Assembly: GCF_030287445.1 (NCBI RefSeq)
Contig: NZ_JASVWB010000002.1
Coordinates: forward strand, 7,626,001-7,690,000
Direction: 5' to 3'
Source of the DNA: Streptomyces sp. ALI-76-A
Lineage (GTDB): Bacteria > Actinomycetota > Actinomycetes > Streptomycetales > Streptomycetaceae
Length of the DNA: 64,000 bases
Below are positions 35,161 to 42,969 of the stretch, one piece after another. A program made the translations under genes and the position numbers. The notes beneath the pieces were generated by a model that was given only the letters and a program-made list of their open reading frames with translations, ran no database searches and was not told where the DNA came from. Numbering within the stretch: the first letter of the stretch is position 1; every line of letters begins with the position of its first letter.

Positions 35161-36003
35161 ATGCACAGAACTTCCGCTGCGCGCCTGTCGGCGAACCGCT
35201 CGCGCCTGGGGCACAAGGTGCGGTACGCGCTGTCTCATCCGGAGCGCGTGGTGCCCTACCTGCGTCGGGCGGGCAGGGACGGCTGGCTGCGGTTGCGGCA
35301 CCGGGGGAGCCACATCGCGTACTACCGGGCGGTGATGGCGTCGGACACCGCGAGGAGTCCCGAGGCGGCGGTCGGGGGCGTGCCGTCGCACGCACGCTGG
35401 CTGGCCATCGGGCAGATGCAGTACGACTACCTGCTGCGCCACGGGCTGACGCCGCGGGACCGGATGCTGGAGATCGGGTGCGGCAACCTGCGCGCCGGGT
35501 GGCGCTTCATCGAGTACCTGGAGCCCGGGCACTACGTCGGGATCGACATCTCGCCCGACATCCTCATCGAGGCCAAGAAGACCCTGGTCCGCTACGGCCT
35601 CCAGCGGAAGCTGCCGCACCTGACCCCCGTCGCCGACCTGACCCTGGACTTCCTGCCCGACGGGTACTTCACGGTGGTGCACGCGCACAGTGTGTTCTCG
35701 CACTCGCCGCTGGAGGTCATCGACGAATGCCTCTCGCACGTCGGACGCGTGCTGGCGCCCGACGGGTTCTTCGACTTCACCTTCGACCGCACCGACAGCG
35801 ACGAACACCAGGTGCTCGGCGAGGACTTCTACTACCGCACCGAGACGCTGATCCGGCTGGCCGGGAAGCACGGTCTGAGCGCCCGCTTCATGGAGGACTG
35901 GGAGCGGCTGCCGCACGGTCAGTCCAAGCTCCGGGTCACCCACCCCGCGTCCGATCGCGCCCGGTCGCGGCGACCGGGCCCACCGGCCGACCGGATCGGC
36001 TGA
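35161..36003 (+). CDS. Class I SAM-dependent methyltransferase
   Basis: This 280-residue protein has a basic N-terminal region of about 90 residues and then a Rossmann methyltransferase fold. Motif I is MLEIGCGNLRAG (about residue 102), followed by YVGIDISPDILIEAKK, the motif II/III region FTVVHAHSVFSHSPLEVIDE and a late FDFTFDR strand. The substrate is unknown; small-molecule and sugar methyltransferases have this layout. It is divergent from the GT-C membrane protein, so a shared glycan substrate is possible but unproven. The last 25 residues are arginine/proline-rich. Confidence 0.82.
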   Translation: MHRTSAARLSANRSRLGHKVRYALSHPERVVPYLRRAGRDGWLRLRHRGSHIAYYRAVMASDTARSPEAAVGGVPSHARWLAIGQMQYDYLLRHGLTPRDRMLEIGCGNLRAGWRFIEYLEPGHYVGIDISPDILIEAKKTLVRYGLQRKLPHLTPVADLTLDFLPDGYFTVVHAHSVFSHSPLEVIDECLSHVGRVLAPDGFFDFTFDRTDSDEHQVLGEDFYYRTETLIRLAGKHGLSARFMEDWERLPHGQSKLRVTHPASDRARSRRPGPPADRIG

Positions 36004-36081
36004 CCCGGCAGGCACGGCGCCCGGAACCGGTCGGGCGGGCGGGCGGGACGCGCGGTCAGGTCCTGGCGGACGCGGCCCGGG

Positions 36082-36339
36082 TCACTCGTCCCCCATGTCC
36101 CGGGCCTTGTCCCCAGGGGCCTCGTCCCCCATGTCCCGCGCCTCCCAGCGCAGCAGGTCTCCCGGCTGGCACTCGAGCACCTCGCAGAGCGCGGCGAGCG
36201 TGGCGAACCGCACGGCCTTGGCGCGGCCGTTCTTGAGCACCGCGAGGTTGGCGGGCGTGATCCCGACGCGGTCCGCGAGCTCGCCCACGGACATCTTCCG
36301 CTTGGCGAGCATCACGTCGATGTCGACGGCGATCGGCAT
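36082..36339 (-). CDS. XRE-family HTH regulator of a DUF2975 pair
   Basis: This 85-residue Cro/CI-type DNA-binding protein has an HTH core in KRKMSVGELADRVGITPANL and NLAVLKNGRAKAVRFATLAAL, typical of the YozG-like regulators encoded with DUF2975 membrane proteins. Its start overlaps the DUF2975 stop (TGATG). The C-terminal tail ARDMGDEAPGDKARDMGDE is an internal duplication: an 18-base sequence recurs at 36085 and 36121. Confidence 0.88.
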   Translation of the reverse strand: MPIAVDIDVMLAKRKMSVGELADRVGITPANLAVLKNGRAKAVRFATLAALCEVLECQPGDLLRWEARDMGDEAPGDKARDMGDE

Positions 36340-36836
36340 CAGATCACCTCGGCGAGCTCGTCCCGCATGCGCGCGGCCTCGATGTCCCGCGCGACGGCCT
36401 GGGCGAGCAGCATCCGCAGCACCAGCACGATCAGCGCGACCCCCAGCACCGCCACACCGACCCCGCCGATCAGCAGGACCACCCCCGGGGCGACGGCCTC
36501 GCCCGGCGCCAGGACGACCCCGAGCGCGAAGACCAGGAGCGCGGCCGCCACGACCGCCCCGATCACGATGTGCACGTACCGGAAGGCGCCGTGGGAGAAC
36601 ACGGTGCCGCGCCGCACCATCGTCACCAGACGCCACACGCAGACCAGGACGACCTGGACCGTCACGACGCCCAGCACCGTGACGACGAGGAGCGGGGTGC
36701 GCAGGTGCGCGACGTCCTCGTCGAGGTCCCGCATGTCGATGGCCAGCAGCGGCACCATCACCGCCTGGACGAACACCGAGCCGGCGAGCAGCGCCACGAG
36801 CACGGCCCGCAGCGCGAGCACAGTCAGCTTTCCCAT
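36339..36836 (-). CDS. DUF2975 membrane protein
   Basis: This 165-residue protein has four hydrophobic helices (VLALRAVLVALLAGSVFVQA, LLVVTVLGVVTVQVVLVCVW and two further on) and the family's polar loop around VTMVRRGTVFSHGAFRYV. DUF2975 proteins are almost always encoded with an XRE-type regulator and probably control its activity at the membrane. The ATG at 36836 has GAAGGGGACG upstream, and the gene overlaps the regulator gene. A palindromic operator candidate lies 33 bases upstream. Confidence 0.87.
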   Translation of the reverse strand: MGKLTVLALRAVLVALLAGSVFVQAVMVPLLAIDMRDLDEDVAHLRTPLLVVTVLGVVTVQVVLVCVWRLVTMVRRGTVFSHGAFRYVHIVIGAVVAAALLVFALGVVLAPGEAVAPGVVLLIGGVGVAVLGVALIVLVLRMLLAQAVARDIEAARMRDELAEVI

Positions 36837-36868
36837 CACGTCCCCTTCGATCGAGTCACGATGGAAAT

Positions 36869-36885
36869 CTATCGAGATTCGATAG
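36869..36885 (-). promoter_or_regulatory. Operator-like palindrome upstream of DUF2975-HTH
   Basis: CTATCGA, three bases, TCGATAG is a perfect 7-base inverted repeat in an AT-richer stretch directly upstream of the pair. It is a natural candidate for autoregulation by the downstream XRE protein. Confidence 0.55.
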
Positions 36886-36925
36886 GTTCGGCAAGGGGTG
36901 GTGAGGGAGGTGAAGGGCGGTGAGG

Positions 36926-38017
36926 TCAGTACTCCAGTTCGGGGCGGAGGGGACCGCCGACCGTGTGGAGGTACCGCAGGACCTGGGCGTAGGAGTCGAA
37001 GAGCCCGGTCTCGTGGTAGGCGATGCCGTGCCGGGCGCAGAACGTCCGCACGACCTCCTGGGCATGGCGCAGGCTCGGCCGCGGCATGGAGGGGAACAGG
37101 TGGTGCTCGATCTGGTAGTTCAGGCCGCCGAGCGCGAAGTCGGTGAACCGGTTGCCGCGGATGTTGCGCGAGGTCAGTACCTGCCGGCGCAGGAAGTCGA
37201 CCTTCGCGTCCTTGGCGAAGAGGGCCATGCCCTTGTGGTTCGGGGCGAACGAGCACCCCATGTACAGCCCGAACAGTCCCTGGTGCACCGCGAGGAACGC
37301 CACGGCCTGGAGGGGGGTCAGGACCACGAAGAGGGCGGCGAGGTAGCCGACGATGTGCGTGGTCAGCAGTCCCGCCTCGGCCAGCTTGGTCACCCGGGAG
37401 GTACGCGTGCCGCTGCGCTCGAACATCGCCTGTACCCCCGCGACGTGCAGGGCGAGCCCTTCCAGGAGCAGCATCGGGAAGAACAGCCAGGCCTGCTGCC
37501 GCGCCAGCCAGGCGTAGGCGCCGCTGCGGACGCGGGCCTGGTCCTCGGTGAAGGCGATCGCACCGTCGGCGATGTCGGGGTCACGGTCGATGTGGTTGGG
37601 GTGGGAGTGGTGCCGGTTGTGCTTGGAGATCCACCAGCCGTAGCTCAGGCCGATCAGCAGGTCGGCGTGGACGCGGCCGAGCAGGTTGTTGACGCGCTTG
37701 GAGGAGGCGATCTGGTGGTGCCCGGCGTCGTGCCCGATGAACCCGGTCTGGGTGAACATCACGGCGAGGAACGCGGCGGTCAGCAACTGCCACCACGACT
37801 CACCGATCAGGGCGAACGCGGTCCATCCGGCGGCCAGCAGCAGCAGGTTCGCCGCGACCTTGACGGAGTAGTAGCCCGGGCGCCGCTTCAGCAGCCCGCG
37901 CTGCTTCACCTCGCGGGACAGCGCGGCGTACTCGCTGCCCCGGCCCTCGGCCGGGGAGGTCGCCGGCCCGGCCTGGTCGGCCGGCTCGATGCCCCGGTTG
38001 ATGATGTCAGTGGTCAT
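36926..38017 (-). CDS. Membrane fatty acid desaturase
   Basis: This 363-residue membrane di-iron desaturase introduces a double bond into acyl chains. The three histidine boxes are complete: HDAGHH (about residue 95), HNRHHSHPNH (about 132) and QIEHHLFP (about 301). Hydrophobic segments lie between them in the expected places. The ATG at 38017 has GAAAGGAC upstream. A short leader frame and a strong hairpin lie upstream, suggesting attenuation or cold-type post-transcriptional control. Regiospecificity cannot be read from the sequence. Confidence 0.93.
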   Translation of the reverse strand: MTTDIINRGIEPADQAGPATSPAEGRGSEYAALSREVKQRGLLKRRPGYYSVKVAANLLLLAAGWTAFALIGESWWQLLTAAFLAVMFTQTGFIGHDAGHHQIASSKRVNNLLGRVHADLLIGLSYGWWISKHNRHHSHPNHIDRDPDIADGAIAFTEDQARVRSGAYAWLARQQAWLFFPMLLLEGLALHVAGVQAMFERSGTRTSRVTKLAEAGLLTTHIVGYLAALFVVLTPLQAVAFLAVHQGLFGLYMGCSFAPNHKGMALFAKDAKVDFLRRQVLTSRNIRGNRFTDFALGGLNYQIEHHLFPSMPRPSLRHAQEVVRTFCARHGIAYHETGLFDSYAQVLRYLHTVGGPLRPELEY

Positions 38018-38100
38018 GGTGTCCTTTCGGGGTGCGCGCGGGCCGGTGCGGGCGGCGCGGGGGCGGGGCGCCGGGTGCACCGGCCGTGTCGAAGCAGCAC

Positions 38101-38129
38101 GAGTCAGGCCCGCGGCGCGGGCCCGACTC
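38101..38129 (-). terminator. Hairpin between leader frame and desaturase (possible attenuator)
   Basis: The arms GAGTC-x-GGCCCGC and GCGGGCC-x-GACTC pair with one mismatch around a 3-base loop. The hairpin lies 14 bases beyond the stop of the 19-codon leader frame and about 84 bases before the desaturase start, the position expected for an attenuator. Confidence 0.5.
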
Positions 38130-38143
38130 GGAAGAGGGTCTCC

Positions 38144-38203
38144 TCAGAGCGCGCGGACCCGGTCGGCCCGGAGGTCCCTGGGGCCGGTAGTTCCTCGTGC
38201 CAT
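38144..38203 (-). CDS. Possible 19-residue leader peptide
   Basis: The frame encodes MARGTTGPRDLRADRVRAL. Its ATG has GCAGGAGAC upstream, one of the better ribosome binding sites here. The peptide matches no known family and is arginine/leucine-rich. It is followed at once by the hairpin and then the desaturase, so it may act by its translation rather than as a protein. Evidence is positional only. Confidence 0.4.
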   Translation of the reverse strand: MARGTTGPRDLRADRVRAL

Positions 38204-38567
38204 GGGGTGTCTCCTGCGAGACGGCGAGTAGGGCGGAGACCGCGCGCTCGCGTGATCCCGGGCTGCTGGTCGCCGGCCGTCGAAGAGAACCCGAAACGAC
38301 GAAACGCCCGCTGTCGAAACTCCGCGGGCGCTTCCACGTTCGCAAACTTCAACTACAACCACCCCCTCCAACGTCCGGCGTGCCCGGATGGTTCCCGGCC
38401 GGGCGGGAACGCTCCGGCGACGTCCTGACCGGCCCGCTCCATCGCCGGAGGGGAGTACGGTTGGGGTACCGAGCGCACCTCGCACGCCGTCATCCGTCTC
38501 GGCGTCGCCCTCGGGGAACGGCAAGGGCCGGAGCGCGTGAACCCGGCTGGAAAAGAGCCGCACCCGC
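38204..38567. promoter_or_regulatory. Upstream region of desaturase leader and carboxyethylornithine synthase
   Basis: This 364-base gap is divergent. A 7-base-arm hairpin lies at 38305-38330 (CGCCCGC and GCGGGCG), next to the less GC-rich run GTTCGCAAACTTCAACTACA near 38340. That stretch could be the 5' untranslated region or promoter of the desaturase transcript. No gene is supported. Confidence 0.4.
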
Positions 38568-39761
38568 ATGTCCCTGATGAGCCTCGGCGTCTTCGCCTCC
38601 TCCCGCAAGGAGAACGAGTTCCGCCTGCCGCTGCACCCCGCCCACCTCGACCGGATCGCCCCGGACGTACGGGAGAAGATCTACCTCGAAGAGGGCTACG
38701 GAGAGCGGTTCGGCGTCGCCGACGACGCGCTGCGACCGCTCGTGGCGGGCCTGCGCTCCCGTGCGCGGCTCCTCGACGAGTGCGACGTGCTGCTGCTGCC
38801 CAAGCCCATGCACGAGGACGTCGCCGCGCTGCGGCAGGGCCAGGTGCTGTGGGGCTGGCCGCACTGCGTGCAGGACGGGACGATGACCCAGCTCGGCATC
38901 GACCGGCAGCTGACCCTCATCGCCTGGGAGGCCATGAACCACTGGACGTCCACGGGCGCCTTCAGCGTCCATGTGTTCCACAAGAACAACGAGCTGGCCG
39001 GCTACAGCTCCGTGCTGCACGCCCTCCAGCTCGGCGGTCTGACCGGCAGCTACGGGCGCCGCCTGCGCGCGGTGGTCATCAGCTTCGGCGCCACGGCGCG
39101 CGGAGCCGTCACGGGCCTGGGCGCCATGGGGGTCTCCGACGTCACGGTGCTCACCCAGCGCGCCGCCGCGGCGGTCGCGTCACCGATGCCGTCGGTCGTG
39201 ATGGGCCACTTCGAGGAGCAGGACGACGACCCGTCGCGTCTGCGGGCGGTCACCGCGGCCGGTTCCGCGCCGCTGGCGGAGTACCTGGCCGGGTTCGACA
39301 TCGTCGTCAACTGCGTCCTGCAGGACACCGACGCGCCGCTGATGTTCGTCACCGACGAGGAGCTCGCCCTGTTCCGGCCGGGAACGTTCTTCGTCGACGT
39401 CTCCTGCGACGAGGGCATGGGCTTCGCCTGGGCCCGCCCGACCACCTTCGGCGACCCGATGCACACGGTGGGGCCGGGCTGCCACTACTACGCCGTGGAC
39501 CACAGCCCGTCCCACCTGTGGAACTCGGCGACGTGGGAGATCAGCGAGGCGATCCTGCCCTATCTGCGCAAGGTGATGAGCGGTTCCGCGGCCTGGGAGG
39601 CCGACGCCACCATCAGCAAGGCCATCGAGATGCGCGACGGCGTCGTACGGAACCCGAAGATCCTCTCCTTCCAGCGCCGGGCGGCCGCCTACCCGCACCC
39701 CGTCGAGACCCCGGCCGCCGCCCCCGACCCGGTGATGAACTCCGCCGCCCAGCCGGCCTGA
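38568..39761 (+). CDS. N5-(carboxyethyl)ornithine synthase-like protein
   Basis: This 397-residue protein of the alanine dehydrogenase/transhydrogenase superfamily closely resembles N5-(carboxyethyl)ornithine synthase, which reductively condenses pyruvate with ornithine or lysine. Family blocks include LGVFASSRKENEFRLPLHP, YLEEGYGERFG, LLPKPMHEDV, GYSSVLHALQL and the conserved tail region FVDVSCDEGMGFAWARPTTF. The NAD-binding fold lies around residues 165-290 (VVISFGATARGAVTGLGAMG). The start ATG at 38568 fits the family. A hairpin terminator follows. Confidence 0.85.
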   Translation: MSLMSLGVFASSRKENEFRLPLHPAHLDRIAPDVREKIYLEEGYGERFGVADDALRPLVAGLRSRARLLDECDVLLLPKPMHEDVAALRQGQVLWGWPHCVQDGTMTQLGIDRQLTLIAWEAMNHWTSTGAFSVHVFHKNNELAGYSSVLHALQLGGLTGSYGRRLRAVVISFGATARGAVTGLGAMGVSDVTVLTQRAAAAVASPMPSVVMGHFEEQDDDPSRLRAVTAAGSAPLAEYLAGFDIVVNCVLQDTDAPLMFVTDEELALFRPGTFFVDVSCDEGMGFAWARPTTFGDPMHTVGPGCHYYAVDHSPSHLWNSATWEISEAILPYLRKVMSGSAAWEADATISKAIEMRDGVVRNPKILSFQRRAAAYPHPVETPAAAPDPVMNSAAQPA

Positions 39762-39790
39762 CCGACCGCGGGCCCGCCCCGGCCTGTCCC

Positions 39791-39829
39791 CTGAGGACGG
39801 TCCCCCATGTCCGGGCGGACCGTCCTCAG
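39791..39829. terminator. Hairpin terminator, 13-bp arms
   Basis: CTGAGGACGGTCC (39791-39803) is perfectly complementary to 39817-39829 around a 13-base loop, between the synthase gene and the convergent sialidase-like remnant. Confidence 0.7.
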
Positions 39830-40415
39830 CTGTCCCGCGGGGGCGCCCACTGGACCAGCTCCCGCTCCTGCGAGCCGTCCGCGACCACGTTCTGCGAGGT
39901 CAGCGGCGCCCCGTCGGACGCACCGGTCAGGTACGGGTTCGGGTTCCTCAGCGACTGGAGCCGGTAGAACCCGTCCTCGGTCGTGACGAGGTTCCAGCTG
40001 CCCGTGGCGCTGTCGTCGAGCCACTGGCCGATCCGCCGGCCGGCCGTCGCGTCGCCCGTCCGGATGGCCGCCGCCCGGCCGCCCGACGTGTTCAGCGGCG
40101 TCGTACCGCCCCGCGGCTCGCTCACCACGGCCAGTACCGGGTGTCGGGGTTCGACGCCGCGCCGGGTTCCTCCAGGACGACGTCGGGCACGTCGCCGTTG
40201 CCGATGTTCGCGTCGAGGGAGGCGACGGACTCGCCCGTGGGGGAGTTGGTGAAGAACGTCAGCGGGGTCGTCGGCGATCCGGAACCGGGTGTTGGCTCCG
40301 CCGCCCCAGTACTCGTACGGCAGCAGCCACTTGCCGTCCGTCGTCCGGACGACGTCGGTCATGCCCGGCCGTCCGCCGCCGATCTCCTTCTGCGGCCGCC
40401 CATGTCCTCGGGGGC
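39826..40415 (-). pseudogene. Degenerate sialidase/ricin-domain secreted protein
   Basis: Pieces of one protein appear in more than one minus-strand frame. TDVVRTTDGKWLLPYEYWGG (about 40360) resembles the mid-region of exo-sialidase-like glycosidases. The next piece continues in a different frame (LTFFTNSPTGESVASLDANI). The end returns to the first frame with a ricin-type lectin tail (IGQWLDDSATGSWNLVTTED, FYRLQSLRNPNPYLTGASDG). No start codon, signal peptide or N-terminal half is present. The pattern of frameshifts and truncation marks a decayed gene. Confidence 0.6.
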
Positions 40416-40505
40416 GGACGCCGGCGCCGCGCCCCGGCGACCCGCCCGGCGTCGGCGGCGACCCGTGGGTGACATCCCGCCCCCCATCACCGAGGGAGTC
40501 CCTCC

Positions 40506-40636
40506 ATGCACATCTCCCTCGCGCGTCCGGTCGCCGTCCTGGCCGCCCTGGCCGCCCTGTCGGCCGCACCCGGCGCGGCGGCCTCCGCGGCGACGGCGGC
40601 GCCCCCGGCAAGGGCCGTGCCCGGCGCCCGGGTCGG
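40506..40636 (+). pseudogene. Orphan signal peptide of a lost secreted protein
   Basis: An ATG with a GAGGGAG-type site begins MHISLARPVAVLAALAALSA followed by an alanine-rich cleavage region, a textbook Streptomyces signal peptide. After about 44 residues the frame runs antisense into the CoA-transferase and no mature protein can be recognised. It is best read as the surviving 5' end of a deleted secreted-protein gene. Confidence 0.45.
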
Positions 40637-41830
40637 TCAGATCACCGCGTCGGCGCGCAACGCCTCGATGTCCCCGCGGTCGCGGCCGAGTTCGGTGAGG
40701 ATCGCGTCGGTGTGCTCGCCCACCGCCGGCACCGGGTCCATCCGCGCGGGCAGACCGGCCAGGTCGGCCGGCGGAAGCAGTGCCTGCACCAGGGAGCCGC
40801 CGGGCACGCCCACGTCCTGCCAGCGGCCGCGGGCGGCCAGCACCGGGTGGTCGAGGAACGCGGCCACGTCGTTGACGCCGGCACACGCGATGCCGATGTC
40901 CTCCAGTTCCTCGAGGACCTCCCCGGCACCGGAGCGGCCGACCCGCTCGGCGACGACGGCGTTGAGTTCCTCGCGGTGGGCGACGCGGTCGGAGCCGGTG
41001 GCGAAGCGCGGGTCCTCGGCCAGTTCGGGCCGGCCGAGGAAGTGCGCGCAGAGGGCGGCCCACTCGCGCTCGTTCTGGATGGAGAACAGCACGTCCCCGC
41101 CGTCGGCGGCCGTGAAGGCGCCGTACGGCGCGATGGTGGCGTGCTGGGTGCCCAGACGCGGGGGCTGGGTGCCGCCGTAGCGGGTGTAGTAGGCGGGCTG
41201 GCTCATCCACTCCGCCAGCGCCTCGAACAGGGACACCTCCACCGGGTGCGCCCTGCCGGTGGTGGCGCGGGTGTACAGCGCCGTGAGGACGCCGCTGTAG
41301 GCGTACATCCCGGCGGCGATGTCGGCGACGGAGATCCCGGTCCGGGCGGTCTCCTCGGCGGTCCCGGTCAGCGACACCAGCCCGGTCTGGCACTGCACCA
41401 GCAGGTCGTACGACTTGCGGTCGGCCCAGGGGCCGGAGGTGCCGTACCCGGAGATCGTGCACGGGATCAGGCGGGGGTAGCGGTCCGCCAGCGCGTCGAC
41501 GCCGAGTCCGAGGCGGCCGGCGGCTCCGGGAGCGAGGTTCTGCACGAACACGTCCGCCTCGGCCAGGAGGCCGTGCAGGATGTCGCGCCCGCGGGGGTCC
41601 TTCAGGTCCAGGGTGAGGGACTCCTTGGACCGGTTGAGCCAGACGAAATAGCTGGAGTGGCCGTGCACGGTCGTGTCGTAGCGGCGGGCGAAGTCGCCGT
41701 CGCCGGGCCGCTCCACCTTGATCACCCGGGCGCCGAGGTCGGCCAGCTGCCGGGTGGCGAAGGGGGCGGCCACGGCCTGCTCCAGGCTGACCACCGTGAT
41801 CCCGGACAGGGGGCGCTGCGGGAGGCTCAT
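40637..41830 (-). CDS. CaiB/BaiF family class III CoA-transferase
   Basis: This 397-residue acyl-CoA transferase moves CoA between carboxylic acids. The family N-terminus is LSGITVVSLEQAVAAPFATR with DLGARVIKVERPG. NRSKESLTLDLKDPRG and the loop SGPWADRKSYDLLVQCQTGL carry the active-site aspartate (YD). The ATG at 41830 (MSLPQRP) is preferred; in-frame ATGs at 41839 and 41857 are possible. No catabolic operon surrounds it, so the acid substrate is unknown. Confidence 0.9.
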   Translation of the reverse strand: MSLPQRPLSGITVVSLEQAVAAPFATRQLADLGARVIKVERPGDGDFARRYDTTVHGHSSYFVWLNRSKESLTLDLKDPRGRDILHGLLAEADVFVQNLAPGAAGRLGLGVDALADRYPRLIPCTISGYGTSGPWADRKSYDLLVQCQTGLVSLTGTAEETARTGISVADIAAGMYAYSGVLTALYTRATTGRAHPVEVSLFEALAEWMSQPAYYTRYGGTQPPRLGTQHATIAPYGAFTAADGGDVLFSIQNEREWAALCAHFLGRPELAEDPRFATGSDRVAHREELNAVVAERVGRSGAGEVLEELEDIGIACAGVNDVAAFLDHPVLAARGRWQDVGVPGGSLVQALLPPADLAGLPARMDPVPAVGEHTDAILTELGRDRGDIEALRADAVI

Positions 41831-41915
41831 GGGGCCCATTTCTACGGCCGTGGCCACCCGCTGTCAACGGTGCGCATCGCCGCTGACCTGTGTGTTTCCG
41901 GGCCTGCCGGGGCTG

Positions 41916-41999
41916 TCAGTTCAGCGTGTCGGGGTCCGGGCCGGTGCGCAGCCCCCGGTCCAGGGCGGCGATGGCGCCCATCTCCTCGTCCGGGAAGGG
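41916..41999 (-). pseudogene. C-terminal remnant of an aldo-keto reductase
   Basis: The frame reads PDEEMGAIAALDRGLRTGPD followed by PDTLN and a stop, which is the standard C-terminal end of actinobacterial aldo-keto reductases. Nothing upstream belongs to the family, because the sequence switches directly into another gene remnant on the other strand. Confidence 0.6.
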
Positions 42000-42183
42000 C
42001 GGCCACTACGTGTGGGTGCGCCCCGACCCGGCCGACCGGACGGCGCTCGCCGAACCGGCCGACCAGGGCCGGCTCTCCGTCACCGTGGACCGGGCACTGC
42101 CGCTCGCCGAGGTGGCGGGGGCCTGGCGTCTGAGCCGCGCGGGACACACGCGCGGCAAGCTGGTGCTGACGGTCGGGGAGTAG
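41998..42183 (+). pseudogene. C-terminal remnant of a zinc-type alcohol/quinone dehydrogenase
   Basis: About 60 codons read GGHYVWVRPDPADRTALAEP, then a segment containing VDRALPLAEVAGAWRLSRAG and HTRGKLVLTVGE, then a stop. This matches the last 60 residues of zinc-binding NADP-dependent oxidoreductases (the VDRVFPLAEA...GHARGKIVL block). The catalytic and Rossmann parts are missing. It abuts the aldo-keto reductase tail. Confidence 0.6.
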
Positions 42184-42279
42184 ACCTCCGCGTCCTCTCC
42201 CGCGCGTGGGTGCTGCTGACGGGAGGGGGGCAGGGGGCGGGCGGTACTGCGCACGCGCGACGCCTGGCGGTACCGCCTG

Positions 42280-42361
42280 TGCGCGGCGCATCGACGTGTG
42301 TGCCTCACGTGCATGCACACTGCGCGGCGCATCGACGTGTGTGCCTCACGTGCATGCACAC
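42280..42361. repeat. Perfect 41-bp tandem duplication
   Basis: The units at 42280-42320 and 42321-42361 are identical by inspection. Each contains the palindrome GTGCATGCAC. No gene is supported in the gap 42184-42405. Confidence 0.85.
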
Positions 42362-42405
42362 CTGACCGGGCCGCGTGCCGTGCGGCGGGCGAGGGTCCGC
42401 AGGCG

Positions 42406-42864
42406 TCAGGCGGGCACGCCGAGTGTCTCCACCGCCCGCACCAGCGGAGCCAGTTCCGGATTCCGCGCGGCCTGGTCCAGGGCCTCGCGCAGGGCGCCCT
42501 CGTTCGTGGGGCGGGCCTCTTCCAGTAGCGTGAGGCCCGCCTCCGTGACGTTCGTGTAGATACCGCGACGGTCGGTGGGGCACAGGTACCGGGAGAGCAG
42601 CCCGCGGTCCTCCAGTCGGGTCACCAGGCGGGTGGTGGCGCTCTGGCTCAGCACCACCGCGTCGGCGACCTGCTTCATCTGGAGATGGCCGCCCACCCCG
42701 TCGTGCTGGCGGCTGAGCACGTCGAGCAGGGAGTACTCCCGCACGCTGAGGTCGTGCTCGGCCTGGAGCGCCCGCTCGATGTGGGCCTCGATCCGGCCGT
42801 GCAGCAGGGAGAGCGCGCACCAGCCCTGCGCGAGAGCGGTGAGTGCGGGGTCTGTGGCGGTCAT
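42406..42864 (-). CDS. MarR-family transcriptional regulator
   Basis: This 152-residue winged-helix regulator reads SVREYSLLDVLSRQHDGVGG, then HLQMKQVADAVVLSQSATTR (recognition helix), LVTRLEDRGLLSRYLCPTDR and RGIYTNVTEAGLTLLEEA (wing). Such proteins usually repress a neighbouring gene and respond to small phenolic or oxidative signals. The ATG at 42864 has GGAGGAGC upstream. The adjacent divergent or upstream genes are remnants, so the original target may be lost. Confidence 0.92.
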   Translation of the reverse strand: MTATDPALTALAQGWCALSLLHGRIEAHIERALQAEHDLSVREYSLLDVLSRQHDGVGGHLQMKQVADAVVLSQSATTRLVTRLEDRGLLSRYLCPTDRRGIYTNVTEAGLTLLEEARPTNEGALREALDQAARNPELAPLVRAVETLGVPA

Positions 42865-42938
42865 GGGGCCTGCTCCTCCGTCCCGAAGTGACGACACCCA
42901 GGATAGGGCATCAACGAAACTTCCGGCGGGTGCGTTTA

Positions 42939-42952
42939 TTGAGCGCGCGCAA
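42939..42952. promoter_or_regulatory. Possible MarR operator
   Basis: TTGAGCGCGCGCAA, upstream of the MarR gene in an AT-richer patch, is a near-palindrome with TTG and CAA ends, the shape of many MarR-family sites in Streptomyces. The assignment is by form and position only. Confidence 0.35.
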
Positions 42953-42969
42953 GCAATGTGCGTCCCGGT

